Shown: positions 28,338 to 36,421 of the stretch, piece after piece
Layout: the number at the start of each line of letters is the position of its first letter
Numbering within the stretch: position 1 is the first letter of the stretch
Origin: Amycolatopsis sp. QT-25
Lineage (GTDB): Bacteria > Actinomycetota > Actinomycetes > Mycobacteriales > Pseudonocardiaceae
Length of the DNA: 64,000 bases
Assembly (NCBI RefSeq): GCF_029369745.1
Contig: NZ_CP120210.1
Span: 868,001 to 932,000, forward strand
Direction of reading: 5' to 3'
Made by a program: the position numbers and the translations under genes
Notes under the pieces: generated by a model
Seen by the model: the letters and a program-made list of their open reading frames with translations, nothing else
Database searches by the model: none
What the model was told of the DNA's origin: nothing

Positions 28338-29114
28338 GTGAGCATGGTGCTACTCGCCGAGGACGACCCGGCCATCGCCGATCCGCTTTCCCGCGCACTC
28401 CAACGGGAGGGGTACGAGGTGCGGGTCGTCGGCGACGGTCCCGCCGCTCTCGACGCGACCGAGAGCGACAGGGTGGATCTGCTGGTCCTCGATCTCGGCC
28501 TGCCCGGCATGGACGGGCTCGAGGTGTGCCGGCGCCTGCGCGCCAGCGGCACCGAGGTGCCGGTGCTGATGCTCACCGCGCGCACGGACGAGGTCGATTT
28601 CGTGGTCGGGCTCGACGCCGGCGCGGACGACTACGTCGCGAAGCCGTTCCGGCTCGCCGAACTGCTGGCCCGCATCCGGGCGCTGCTCCGCCGCCGGGCC
28701 CCCGACGTGCTCGAAGCCGGGGGAGTGCGGATGGACCTCGGCGCCCGGATGGTCACCGTGGACCTGCACGAGGTGCAGCTGGCGAACAAGGAGTTCGAGC
28801 TGCTCCGGGTGCTGATGAGCCGCGCGGGCCAGGTGGTCAGCCGCGACGAGATCCTCGCCGAGGTGTGGAACGACCTCGAATCCAAGACCTCGAAGACCCT
28901 CGACATGCACATGTCGTGGCTCAGGCGGAAGCTCGCCATAGCCGCCGACGAAGCGGTCAACCGAGCAGGCAAGGCGGGTGGCTCAGGCGACAGTGGCCAC
29001 AGCATGGCCGCCGACGAAGCCGCGGGCAGGGCGGGCAAACCCGGTGGGAACGGCGACGGGGAACGGCGGATCGCCACGGTCCGCGGCGTCGGTTTCCGCT
29101 TCAACGCGGAATAG
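28338..29114 (+). CDS. OmpR-family response regulator with a 22-codon duplication
   Basis: 258 residues from the GTG at 28338 (VSMVLLAEDDPAIAD); an ATG at 28344 is nearly as good. Receiver domain 1-118: acidic pair EDD, phospho-accepting Asp in LLVLDLGLPGMDG, Thr in LMLTART, Lys in VAKPFR. Winged-helix domain about 130-258: NKEFELLRVLMSRAGQVVSRDEI and TLDMHMSWLRRKL, ending RRIATVRGVGFRFN. Between RRKL and GERRIATV lie two imperfect copies of a 66-bp unit (28938-29003, 29004-29069) rich in Ala, Gly and Asp; typical proteins have only a few residues there. The kinase gene starts 1 base later. Confidence 0.92.
   Translation: MSMVLLAEDDPAIADPLSRALQREGYEVRVVGDGPAALDATESDRVDLLVLDLGLPGMDGLEVCRRLRASGTEVPVLMLTARTDEVDFVVGLDAGADDYVAKPFRLAELLARIRALLRRRAPDVLEAGGVRMDLGARMVTVDLHEVQLANKEFELLRVLMSRAGQVVSRDEILAEVWNDLESKTSKTLDMHMSWLRRKLAIAADEAVNRAGKAGGSGDSGHSMAADEAAGRAGKPGGNGDGERRIATVRGVGFRFNAE
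28938..29069 (+). repeat. In-frame 66-bp tandem duplication inside the response regulator
   Basis: Two imperfect copies starting ATAGCCGCCGACGAAGC and ATGGCCGCCGACGAAGC, exactly 66 bp apart, encoding AADEAVNRAGKAGGSGDS and AADEAAGRAGKPGGNGDG. They lengthen the loop before the C-terminal hairpin of the winged helix. Confidence 0.85.
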
Positions 29115-29115
29115 C

Positions 29116-30399
29116 ATGCGCCGTCGCATCCTGCTGGCGATCCTGCTCGCCGTCGCGGTCACCGCGGCGGTGCTGGGCATCCCGCTGGGGATCACCGCCT
29201 GGCAGCTGGTCGAGAACCTCAACCGCGAGAACCTCGCTTCCTCGGCCCGGGGGATCGCGGCGACGCTGGACAACGAGATCGCCGTCGGCCAGCCGATCGA
29301 CCTCGACCTCGTCCGGGTCGCCGTGCCGCCGGGCGGGCTGCTGACCGTCCGCGCGCAGGGGCAGATCGAAAAGCGATACGGCTCCGACCCCGGCTCGGAC
29401 GTGGTGTCCGAACGGGCGCCGATCGCGTTGCACGGCGAGGTCGAACTGGCCGTGCCCGCCGGGCCCATGCGCACCCGCCAGACCCAGGTGACGTTGCTCG
29501 TACTCTTGCTGGTCGTGCTGTCGGTGGGCACCGGCACGGTGGTCGCGACGGTGACCGCGCGAAGGCTCGCGAAACCGCTGAGACACGTCGCGGATCGCGC
29601 GGTCAAACTCGGCGGCGGAGACTTCCGGCCGGACCCCAAGCGCTACGGCGTCGGGGAACTCGACATGGTCGCCGAAGCGCTCGACGCGTCCGGTTCGGCG
29701 CTCGCTCAGCTCGTCCAGCGGGAACGCCAGCTCGTCGGCGACGTCTCCCACCAGCTGCGGAGCCGGTTGACCGCCTTGCAACTCCGGCTCGAACCGCTCA
29801 CCGTCCACCCCGATCAGGACGTCGTCGACGAGGCGAAGGCCGCGCAGGAACAGGCGGACCGGCTCGCGGAGGCCCTCGACGAGCTGCTGGCCGCCGCGAG
29901 GGCGGCGCGCGAGGTCGGCGCGGAGCCGGTGAACCTGCCGGAAGTGCTCCCCGAGGTGTCCGAAGAGTGGCGACAGCTGCTTCGCGCCGAAGGCAGACAT
30001 CTGCGGATCCGGGTCACCGACGGGCTGAGGGCGAGAGCGACGCCGGGCCGCTTGCGCGAGGTCGTCGGCGTCCTGCTCGACAACGCGCTCCGTCACGGCG
30101 CGGGAACGGTCACGCTCGCCGCCCGGCGCGGTGACACGGAGGGCACTGTCGTCATCGAGGTGGCCGACACCGGCTCGGGCGTGCCCGACGAACTGGCGCC
30201 GCACATCTTCGAACGCGGCTTCTCCGGCGGCGGTTCGACCGGCGTCGGGCTCGCGCTCGCCCGCGCGCTCACCGAGGCCGACGGCGGACGGCTGGAGCTG
30301 TCGAGCAAGCAGCCCGCGGTGTTCAGCCTCTTCCTGAAGGTGCCCCGGCCGGGTGACGTGGCCGAAGTGCGCTGGCCGGCCGAGCGGGTCCCGCGCTAG
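29116..30399 (+). CDS. Two-component sensor histidine kinase (HAMP, HisKA type)
   Basis: 427 residues. TM helix 1 at about 5-30, an outer domain of about 85 residues, TM helix 2 at about 122-145, a HAMP domain (RRLAKPLRHVADRAVKLGGGDF), the phosphorylation site ERQLVGDVSHQLRSRLTALQLRLE in which RS replaces the common TP after HQLR, and HATPase (LLDNALRHG, VIEVADTGSGVPDELAPHIFERGFSGG, STGVGLALARAL, in pieces). Its start is one base after the stop of the response regulator, clearly one operon and one pathway. Confidence 0.92.
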   Translation: MRRRILLAILLAVAVTAAVLGIPLGITAWQLVENLNRENLASSARGIAATLDNEIAVGQPIDLDLVRVAVPPGGLLTVRAQGQIEKRYGSDPGSDVVSERAPIALHGEVELAVPAGPMRTRQTQVTLLVLLLVVLSVGTGTVVATVTARRLAKPLRHVADRAVKLGGGDFRPDPKRYGVGELDMVAEALDASGSALAQLVQRERQLVGDVSHQLRSRLTALQLRLEPLTVHPDQDVVDEAKAAQEQADRLAEALDELLAAARAAREVGAEPVNLPEVLPEVSEEWRQLLRAEGRHLRIRVTDGLRARATPGRLREVVGVLLDNALRHGAGTVTLAARRGDTEGTVVIEVADTGSGVPDELAPHIFERGFSGGGSTGVGLALARALTEADGGRLELSSKQPAVFSLFLKVPRPGDVAEVRWPAERVPR

Positions 30400-30463
30400 G
30401 ACCTCCCCAAGGACCTCCCCATCGGGCAATGCCGCGGAAGCGCGCCGACCTACCGTCGGAGGG

Positions 30464-30976
30464 GTGCGTTCGACGGCGTTCCGGTACCGCCCGCCGGTGA
30501 GTCCGGTGGCCGCGGCGACCCTGGAGATCGGCAAGGTGGCGATCTCCGTGCGGTTGTTCTTCGACGGCGCTCTGTACGCGTGCCGCGAACCGCCCGGCGT
30601 GGTGGAACGGATGGAGGCCGAGGCGCTGGATCTGCTCTCGAAAGGGCTGTTCGTCAGCGGGATCGACACCCCGGTCGCGACCGTCACCGGCGCGGCGGGC
30701 CACCGGTTCAGCCAGGAGAGCGCGGTGTTCCGGCCGCCGGACACCCGGCTCTACCGGGGCAGGTGCGGCGTCGGCGCCAGCCGGAACGGGCTGACCTTGA
30801 CCGGGATGGTCGGCTACCGCCTCGAAGTTCGCGCGGGGTGGGCCGGACGGGCCGGTGACTGCGGTCCGCCCGGAACGGCCGCCGAATGGGCCGACCTCTT
30901 CGGCGGGCCACTCGCGTCCATCGGCGGTGTGGTCCTGCGGCGGTCCTCGCTGCTCAGTTCCGGTATTCCGCCGTGA
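30464..30976 (+). CDS. Hypothetical protein
   Basis: 170 residues from a GTG at 30464, preceded by CGGAGG. Alpha/beta composition with LEIGKVAISVRLFFDGALYAC, MEAEALDLLSKGLF and a Gly/Arg-rich end; three cysteines, no signal peptide or helix spanning the membrane. I do not recognise the family. It follows the kinase gene by 64 bp in the same direction, and its last 23 bases overlap the convergent Pvc16-like gene. Confidence 0.55.
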   Translation: MRSTAFRYRPPVSPVAAATLEIGKVAISVRLFFDGALYACREPPGVVERMEAEALDLLSKGLFVSGIDTPVATVTGAAGHRFSQESAVFRPPDTRLYRGRCGVGASRNGLTLTGMVGYRLEVRAGWAGRAGDCGPPGTAAEWADLFGGPLASIGGVVLRRSSLLSSGIPP

Positions 30977-31367
30977 CCGTGACGACGAACGCCGCCCTGG
31001 CGGGCAGGCCGAGGCTGACCCACAGCCCGGTCGGATCGGTCTCCCCGAGGGCCATCCGCACCGGTTGCTCGCCGACCATGAGGAACTCGGTCCCGAGCAG
31101 CACCCGCAGCGACCGGTCGAGCAGGGTGTGCTCGTCCCGGACCTTGTCCGCCCGCGCCGTGACCAAATAGGACAGTTCGCACCGCTTCGCCCGCACGGCG
31201 CCGGTTCCCTGGCCGGCGCCGTGCAGGGCGAAGAGGAACAGATCGACGCTCGACACCCGCGTCTCGGTCTGCCAGGCGGGTTTCGGCGGATCCAGCCGGA
31301 CCACCGTCCCCTCCGGCAGCTGAGGCGCGATGAGCAGGCACAACGCCTCGTCGACCTGGCTGATCAC
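30954..31367 (-). CDS. DUF4255 / Pvc16-N-like protein
   Basis: 137 residues. The order MISQVDEALCLLI, VVRLDPPKPAW, VSSVDLFLFALHG, CELSYLVTARA, DEHTLLDRSLRVLLGTEFL and GLWVSLGLPARAAFVVTVTAEY (in pieces) fits, from memory, the N-terminal domain of Pvc16, a tail-end protein of contractile injection systems. No sheath, tube, baseplate or AAA gene is in the window, so if the call is right it is an orphan. It starts 3 bases beyond the stop of the upstream... (minus-strand) LuxR-type gene at 31371-32003, whose product precedes it in the same transcript. Confidence 0.6.
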   Translation of the reverse strand: MISQVDEALCLLIAPQLPEGTVVRLDPPKPAWQTETRVSSVDLFLFALHGAGQGTGAVRAKRCELSYLVTARADKVRDEHTLLDRSLRVLLGTEFLMVGEQPVRMALGETDPTGLWVSLGLPARAAFVVTVTAEYRN

Positions 31368-31370
31368 GGA

Positions 31371-32003
31371 TCAGATCAATCCCTCACGCAGTGCGTAAGC
31401 CACCGCGTGCGAGCGGTTCCGGAGCTGGAACCGGTTGGTCACGTCGTGCAGGATGCTCTTCACCGTGCGCTGCGAGTAGCAGAGCTGGTCGGCGATCTCC
31501 TGCGTCGAAAACCCCGACGCGACCAGTTTGAGCACCTCGGTCTCCCGGCTGCTCATGCCCCCGAATTGCAGGCCGCGCGGCTGCAGGACCTGGCGTTGCA
31601 GCCGCGAGACCCGGTGCAGCAGCCTGCCGAGCAGGTCGGGCGGCAGCGCGCCTTCCCCGGCCGCGGCCGCCTTGATCAGTCGGACCAGGACGTCGGCGCC
31701 CGCCTCGGAACGGCGGGCGACCGCGCAGACGCCGTGCTCGATGGCGCTGAGGATCTCGTTGTCGTCGACTTCGCCCGCGACGAGCACGACGCGGGTGAAT
31801 CCCTGGTGATGCAGGGCGGACAGCAGTTGCGTCATCGCCTCGTCGAGGCGGTCGGTGACCAGGAGGGCCACCATCGTCGGGTCGGCGGTCTCCCCGTCCA
31901 CCAGCCAGACATCGTCACGGGAGCGGAGCGTCATGCGGACGCCGTTGTGCAGAATCGGATCGGTGGCGCGGACGACCACAGGCGTCCGGTTCGGTTCGAA
32001 CAT
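31371..32003 (-). CDS. LuxR-type regulator with degenerate receiver domain
   Basis: 210 residues from the ATG at 32003 (MFEPNRTPVVVRATDPILHNG). The C-terminal HTH is clear (about 142-205: MSSRETEVLKLVASGFSTQEIADQLCYSQRTVKSILHDV, in pieces). Residues 1-120 have the length and strand pattern of a receiver, but the DD pair and the phospho-accepting Asp are not evident; the equivalent strand reads MVALLVTDRLDEAM. It is therefore probably an atypical, phosphorylation-independent regulator. The Pvc16-like gene follows directly after 3 bases, and another LuxR regulator is upstream. Confidence 0.82.
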   Translation of the reverse strand: MFEPNRTPVVVRATDPILHNGVRMTLRSRDDVWLVDGETADPTMVALLVTDRLDEAMTQLLSALHHQGFTRVVLVAGEVDDNEILSAIEHGVCAVARRSEAGADVLVRLIKAAAAGEGALPPDLLGRLLHRVSRLQRQVLQPRGLQFGGMSSRETEVLKLVASGFSTQEIADQLCYSQRTVKSILHDVTNRFQLRNRSHAVAYALREGLI

Positions 32004-32121
32004 GTGAGTCCCATTCCCCTCGAACGGTGCGAGGGCCCCACCCCCCGCACTGCTCACCCTGCCGGGTGAGGTGTCCCGGGCGCATGGGACTCCGGTCCCG
32101 ACATTGCCCGAAAAGCCGCCC

Positions 32122-32781
32122 TCATCGGGGTTCTCGAACACCTAATCCGGCCTCGCGGGCGCGGACGATGGCTTCGGCCCGGTCCGCGACGTGGAGTTTG
32201 CTGAAAACGTGGGAAACGTGGTTCCGCACGGTCTTCGGGCTGAGGCACAGGGCGCTGGCGATGGCGGTGTTGCTGTGCCCGCCCGCGATGAGTGAGAGGA
32301 CCTCTCGTTCGCGGACGGTCAGTTCCGGGAATACGGTGTCCGTACTCGGCGGAGTGTGGTTGAAAAAGCCGAGAACCCGCGTCGCGATGTCAGGCCCGAA
32401 GATCGCTTCACGCCTCGCGACGGCGTGAACGGCACGAATGATTTCGTCGGGTTCGGCGTCTTTCAACAGATATCCGCGGGCGCCGGCACGCATCGCGGAG
32501 AAAACCGATTCGCTTTCGTCCGCCATCGTCAACATGAGCACGCCGACTTCGGGCCGTTCGGCGACGATGTGCCGGGTCGCTTCGGCGCCGCTGATATCGG
32601 GCAGATGCAGATCCATGACCACGACGTCGGGCGTGAGGGCGCCCGCCGCGCTGATCGCGTGCGCGCCGCTCGCGGCCTCGCCGACCACGTCGATCCGCGG
32701 CTCGTTGGCGAGCAGCGTGCAAACCCCGAACCGGAACAACGGATGGTCGTCGACCACGAGTACGCGAAGGCGTTCGTTCAT
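32122..32781 (-). CDS. NarL/LuxR-family response regulator
   Basis: 219 residues. Full receiver domain: VVDDHPLFRFGV, phospho-accepting Asp in VVVMDLHLPDISG, Thr in LMLTMADE, Lys in LLKDAEPDE. LuxR HTH: LTVREREVLSLIAGGHSNTAIASALCLSPKTVRNHVSHVFSKLHV (in pieces). No kinase gene adjoins it, so it is an orphan. The next gene on the same strand (31371-32003) is a second LuxR-type gene; the two may work together, one phosphorylated and one not. Confidence 0.9.
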   Translation of the reverse strand: MNERLRVLVVDDHPLFRFGVCTLLANEPRIDVVGEAASGAHAISAAGALTPDVVVMDLHLPDISGAEATRHIVAERPEVGVLMLTMADESESVFSAMRAGARGYLLKDAEPDEIIRAVHAVARREAIFGPDIATRVLGFFNHTPPSTDTVFPELTVREREVLSLIAGGHSNTAIASALCLSPKTVRNHVSHVFSKLHVADRAEAIVRAREAGLGVREPR

Positions 32782-32961
32782 TGGTTCCCCCTGTCTCCCC
32801 GACGCGGCACGTTAGCGAGAGGGCCGGACGTGGACAACGCGTGGCCCGGACAGCGGACCGGTGAGAATTAAACGCCTGATGAGTGTCGCGTATCTTCGGG
32901 ACCCACCCAACCCATTAACCCTTTCGGCGCAGTGTTGGTGAAAGAGGCCGCTCGCAGCCCA

Positions 32962-33018
32962 AGTACATGAAGGCCCCCTTCCTGTACCTAGGCGCAAGGA
33001 AGGGGGCCTTCATGTACT
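32962..33018. repeat. Long hairpin repeat, copy 3
   Basis: Arms of 22 bp (32962-32983 and 32997-33018) with a 13-nt loop. The left arm has lost the inner TTGCG found in other copies, and the loop holds CTAGG in its place. Located downstream of the NmrA-family gene (minus strand). Confidence 0.88.
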
Positions 33019-33033
33019 CAAGAGCCAGGCGAC

Positions 33034-33050
33034 AGCAAAGGTCCCTTGCT
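33034..33050. repeat. 17-nt near-palindrome AGCAAAGGTCCCTTGCT
   Basis: Its reverse complement, AGCAAGGGACCTTTGCT, occurs exactly at 36393-36409, and a partial form at about 4209-4223. It lies 12 bp before the stop of the 33063-33899 gene, beyond its 3' end. Confidence 0.75.
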
Positions 33051-33062
33051 CACTTCCGCAGG

Positions 33063-33899
33063 TCAGGCGAAAGCGGCGGCGTGCTGGCGGGCCCAGTCGT
33101 CGAATGTCAGCGGCGCCCGGCCGAGCAAATCGAGAACGGTGTCGAACACGATCTCCTCGTTCCCGGCGGACTGCCGTTTGAGCTCGAACATCCCGTCGAC
33201 CGCGGAAGCGGGCCACTCGAACCCGAGCATCCGGGCTCGAGAATCGGCTTCGGGTTCTTCGACGTACGTCAGTTGCCGCCCGAGCGCACCGCCGAGGATT
33301 TCGACCTGCCGCCGCGTCGTGAGTGCTTCGCCGCCGGTGATCGGGTACGTCTTGCCCGCATGCCCGTCACTGGTCAGGACGGTCGCGGCGACTTCGGCGA
33401 TGTCGCGGGCGTGCACCAGCGCGGAGGCCGGATCGCCCTCGGTGACGCGGACGACCCCGTCGCCACGGACGGCGGGCAGCCACGCGAACCGGTTGTCCAT
33501 GAAGGTGCCGGGGCGCAGGATCGTCCAATCCGGCCCGGCCTCGCGCACGGCCCGTTCGGCCTCCGCGTGCACGAGGGAGATCGGGTCGGTCTGTCCGAAG
33601 TGGACTCCCGTGGTGGAGAGTTTGACGACGTGCGCGACACCGGTGGCGGCCTCGAGCACGGTGCGTTCCTGAGTGAGCGGGTCCGAGCCGTGACCGGAGG
33701 TCAGGACGAACACGCGGTCGACACCGTCGAGCAGCGCCGGATCGAAGGCGTCGAGATCGCCGGTGGCGACCTCGGCACGCGGGTCGATCCGGGCGCGGGC
33801 GGGGTCGCGCGTCAGAGCACGCACACGGGCACCCTTGTCCAGGAGCGCGGGCACGAGTTCGCGGCCGATCTTGCCGGTGGAACCGAGAACGAGAATCAT
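33063..33899 (-). CDS. NmrA-family NAD(P)-binding protein
   Basis: 278 residues. Atypical short-chain dehydrogenase: N-terminal Rossmann motif LVLGSTGKIGRELVPALL, ALTRDP, then LSTTGVHFG, WTILRPGTFMDN and ITGGEALT. These resemble NmrA/QOR2-like proteins, which bind NAD(P) and act as redox sensors or quinone reductases. It lies 12 bases downstream of the MFS gene and is surely co-transcribed, so a role in sensing or detoxifying the compound that the pump exports is plausible. Confidence 0.87.
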   Translation of the reverse strand: MILVLGSTGKIGRELVPALLDKGARVRALTRDPARARIDPRAEVATGDLDAFDPALLDGVDRVFVLTSGHGSDPLTQERTVLEAATGVAHVVKLSTTGVHFGQTDPISLVHAEAERAVREAGPDWTILRPGTFMDNRFAWLPAVRGDGVVRVTEGDPASALVHARDIAEVAATVLTSDGHAGKTYPITGGEALTTRRQVEILGGALGRQLTYVEEPEADSRARMLGFEWPASAVDGMFELKRQSAGNEEIVFDTVLDLLGRAPLTFDDWARQHAAAFA

Positions 33900-33911
33900 C
33901 GAAATATTCCT

Positions 33912-35270
33912 TCAGTGGTCGCGCCGCAGGGAAACGCGCGGCAGGAAGAGGGAAGCAATGAGGCCGATCGCCAGTACGGGGACCATCGCCCAGAACACGC
34001 CACCGAGCGCGGAGGCGTACCCGGCGGGGCTGTCGGAGTCGAACGAAGCAGTGAACACCGCGCCGAAAACGGTCAGCCCGGCCGTGGTGCCGAGGGAACG
34101 CAGGAAACCGACGGTCGCCGAAACGGCGCCGAGATCGGTCCGGGCGACGCCCTGCTGGGCCGCCATGGAAAGCACCTGCATGTTGAGCCCGGCCGCCACG
34201 CCGAACACGACGAGATAGGCGACGACGAGCGGCAGCGGCGTCGTTTCGTCCATGGTGGACATGGCGAGGGCGGCGGCGAGGCCGAGGGTCATGCTGAGGA
34301 TCGGCGCCCACCGATAAGCGCCGGTCTTGGCGATGATCCGGCCCGCGACCATCGACGACGCGGCGACCGCGAGGGTCATGGGCAGCAGCAGGAGCCCGGC
34401 TTCCGAAGGTCCGGCACCACCGGCGGTCTGCAGGAAGAGCGCCAGATGGTTGACCGAACCGAGGAAGACGAACCCGGCCGCGGCACTGGCCAAGACGCTC
34501 AGGCCGAACATCCTGGCGCGGAACAGCCGAAGCGGGACGACCGGTTCGGCCGCCCGGCGTTCGATGACCAGGAAGGCGACGAGCAGTACCGCGCCGATCG
34601 ACGCCGTGAGCGGGGTCGCCAGGGTCAGGCCGATGATCGCGCCGGACAGCACGACGATGCCCGCGAAGTCGAACGGCGCGGTCTTGCGGCGTCGTTCGAG
34701 CCGCAGGCATCGCGCCACGACGCCGAACGCGACCAGCCCGATCGGCACGTTGATCCCGAAGATCGACCGCCAGCCGGCGAGGTCGGTCAGGACACCGCCG
34801 ACGACCGGGCCCGCCAGGGAGGAGCCGGCGAAACAGATCGAGAACCAGGCGAAGTAGCGGGCGCCTTCGCGTCCCGGGAACAGTTCGCCGATGATCGCGG
34901 CGACCGCGACGAACAGGCCGCCGGAGCCGATGCCCTGCAGGACGCGGGCGGCGATCAGCAGCGGCATCGTCGGCGCGAGCCCGCAGGCGAGGGAGCCGAG
35001 GACGAACAGTGCGATCGCGACGAGCACGACGCGCTTGCGGCCGAAGAGGTCACCGAGTTTCCCGTAGACGGGGGCGCTGACGCTGCCCGCCAGCAGGTAG
35101 GCGGTGGTGACCCAGGCGAACGAGGTCGCGCCGCCGAGTTCGCCGACCATCCGCGGCAGCGCGGTCGCGACGACCTGGGCGTCGAGCATCGCCAGGAAGA
35201 CGGCGGCGAAGAGCCCGACGAGGGCAAGAGTGTTACGGGCGCGCGAAGGCGCGCCGAGAGCGGTGCTCAA
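33912..35270 (-). CDS. MFS multidrug efflux transporter
   Basis: 452 residues, about 14 helices. FLAMLDAQVVATALPRMVGELGG (motif D-like), YGKLGDLFGRKR (motif A), RVLQGIGSGGLFV (motif B) and GPVVGGVLTD (motif C) mark it as a drug:proton antiporter. The upstream 250 bp carry a good promoter (35484-35512) with an inverted repeat over the -35 box and a leader of about 200 nt. The operon continues into the NmrA gene. Confidence 0.9.
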   Translation of the reverse strand: MSTALGAPSRARNTLALVGLFAAVFLAMLDAQVVATALPRMVGELGGATSFAWVTTAYLLAGSVSAPVYGKLGDLFGRKRVVLVAIALFVLGSLACGLAPTMPLLIAARVLQGIGSGGLFVAVAAIIGELFPGREGARYFAWFSICFAGSSLAGPVVGGVLTDLAGWRSIFGINVPIGLVAFGVVARCLRLERRRKTAPFDFAGIVVLSGAIIGLTLATPLTASIGAVLLVAFLVIERRAAEPVVPLRLFRARMFGLSVLASAAAGFVFLGSVNHLALFLQTAGGAGPSEAGLLLLPMTLAVAASSMVAGRIIAKTGAYRWAPILSMTLGLAAALAMSTMDETTPLPLVVAYLVVFGVAAGLNMQVLSMAAQQGVARTDLGAVSATVGFLRSLGTTAGLTVFGAVFTASFDSDSPAGYASALGGVFWAMVPVLAIGLIASLFLPRVSLRRDH

Positions 35271-35483
35271 GGAGAAATCCGTTCACTGGAAGAAACGAGG
35301 GAACGCGAGGGACGCGGAGCACTGCTCGGAAGCAGCCCCGGATCCCCGCCAAGACGGGAAAAGGCTCAACCGTCATCCGAACCGGATGCGGTCCTCTTCG
35401 CGCTTGGCGATCACCTCGGATTCGTCCCGCTCGACCGTACGAACCCGGCCGGCGTCATCAGTGAAGGAACATCGACATGGATG

Positions 35484-35512
35484 ACCTTAGGCAATCACAT
35501 GTCATTTGACAA
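35484..35512 (-). promoter_or_regulatory. Putative promoter and operator of the MFS/NmrA operon
   Basis: On the minus strand, TTGTCA (35512-35507) and TAAGGT (35489-35484) are separated by 17 nt, close to the consensus for the main sigma factor. The inverted repeat TGTCA-AA-TGACA (35511-35500) overlaps the -35 box, where a MarR- or TetR-type repressor could bind. The start of the coding region is about 205 nt further on. Confidence 0.5.
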
Positions 35513-35516
35513 GTAC

Positions 35517-36056
35517 TTAGCGGAGAGGAACGACGTCGTCGTCCGGCTCGTCGCTGTCCCGGCGGCGTTTGCCGAGCTCATCGGGGAAGACCCACTTCTT
35601 GAAACCCCAGAAGCGGAAGAACATCGCCAGGAGCATGCCGATGATCGACCCGCTCGTGAAGTCGGCGAACTCCTGGACGAACCGCGTCACATGCGGCACT
35701 TCCAGGTCGAAGATGTAGCGCGACGTGTAGAGCGGGATCAGGTTGACCACCACGGCGATCCCGCTGATCACGAAGAAGAGCGCCGCCTCGTGATGGCGCT
35801 CGCGGCCGCCGCGGGTCCGGAAGGACCACTCGCTGTTGAGGATGTAGGACACGATCGTCGCGACGATGATCGCGATCGCCTTCGCCGTGGTCGGCTTCGA
35901 CTCCAGCACGCTCAGTTTCAGCAGGTACCAGACGCCGTTGTCGACGAGGAACGTCGTGCCGCCCACGATCGCGAACTTCAACAGCTCACGGTGCTTGATC
36001 AGCACGGATCGGAACGGCTCGGGCGTCCTCGAAAGGACGGATTCGACCACGGTCAC
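35517..36056 (-). CDS. GtrA-family membrane protein (Rv3277-like)
   Basis: 179 residues with four membrane helices. KFAIVGGTTFLVDNGVWYLL opens the GtrA domain, followed by SYILNSEWSFRTRG, the second pair of helices and RFWGFKKWVFPDE near the end. GtrA proteins help move polyprenyl-linked sugars across the membrane or support cell-wall polysaccharide assembly. Orthologue position between birA/PH gene and purK is conserved in mycobacteria. A paralogue is at 36422-36961. Confidence 0.9.
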   Translation of the reverse strand: MTVVESVLSRTPEPFRSVLIKHRELLKFAIVGGTTFLVDNGVWYLLKLSVLESKPTTAKAIAIIVATIVSYILNSEWSFRTRGGRERHHEAALFFVISGIAVVVNLIPLYTSRYIFDLEVPHVTRFVQEFADFTSGSIIGMLLAMFFRFWGFKKWVFPDELGKRRRDSDEPDDDVVPLR

Positions 36057-36181
36057 CGGATCAGTCTAATTCGCTTCGCCCGCCGAATGGGCCGGGAGGG
36101 GGATGGACAGTGCGTTATATGACGCTTTGGGCGATTGGGGGAACGGCTGATCGTGAAGCCCCTCAGCGCAAGTGGCGGCTT

Positions 36182-36311
36182 CGCGTGATCGGAGGGACGG
36201 CACGCGTGTTCAGGCGGACGGCACCCCGTGGAACCCGCCGCGCCCGTGTCGTCCCTCCAATCACGTGTGTCGTCCATCGGATCACGTGTGTCGTCCGTCC
36301 AGTCACGCGAC
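36182..36311. repeat. 21-bp-period repeat cluster in inverted orientation
   Basis: Two units (GCGTGATCGGAGGGACGGCAC-like) read one way, then after about 35 bp three units read the other way (TCACGTGTGTCGTCC cores, 21 bp apart). The whole could fold into a large cruciform. Same family as at 8918 and 14848. Confidence 0.75.
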
Positions 36312-36392
36312 ATCGTCGGCTCGGCAGCGGTGGTCGTGGCGCCACTCGGTATCCGCCCTTACCGCGAGCTTTGGCCTGACCTGCGGAAAGAG

Positions 36393-36409
36393 AGCAAGGG
36401 ACCTTTGCT
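36393..36409. repeat. 17-nt near-palindrome AGCAAGGGACCTTTGCT
   Basis: Exact reverse complement of 33034-33050, again 12 bp from the 3' end of a minus-strand gene (GtrA, ending 36422). Probably the end of a transcription unit or a repeat favouring such places. Confidence 0.75.
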
Positions 36410-36421
36410 GTCACCTGACGG

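Larger units (their letters stand above)
36057..36421. other. Intergenic region between two GtrA genes
   Basis: Holds the 21-bp repeat cluster (36182-36311) and the 17-nt near-palindrome (36393-36409). No protein-like frame seen. Confidence 0.7.

Noticed and set aside
26392-32781. Secondary-metabolite gene cluster
   Set aside because: No synthase, NRPS or PKS genes; the neighbouring regulators, phosphatase and toxin genes do not form a pathway.
32967-36122. Plus-strand open frame of 1051 codons
   Set aside because: Opposes the NmrA, MFS and GtrA genes; low-complexity charged composition typical of antisense frames.
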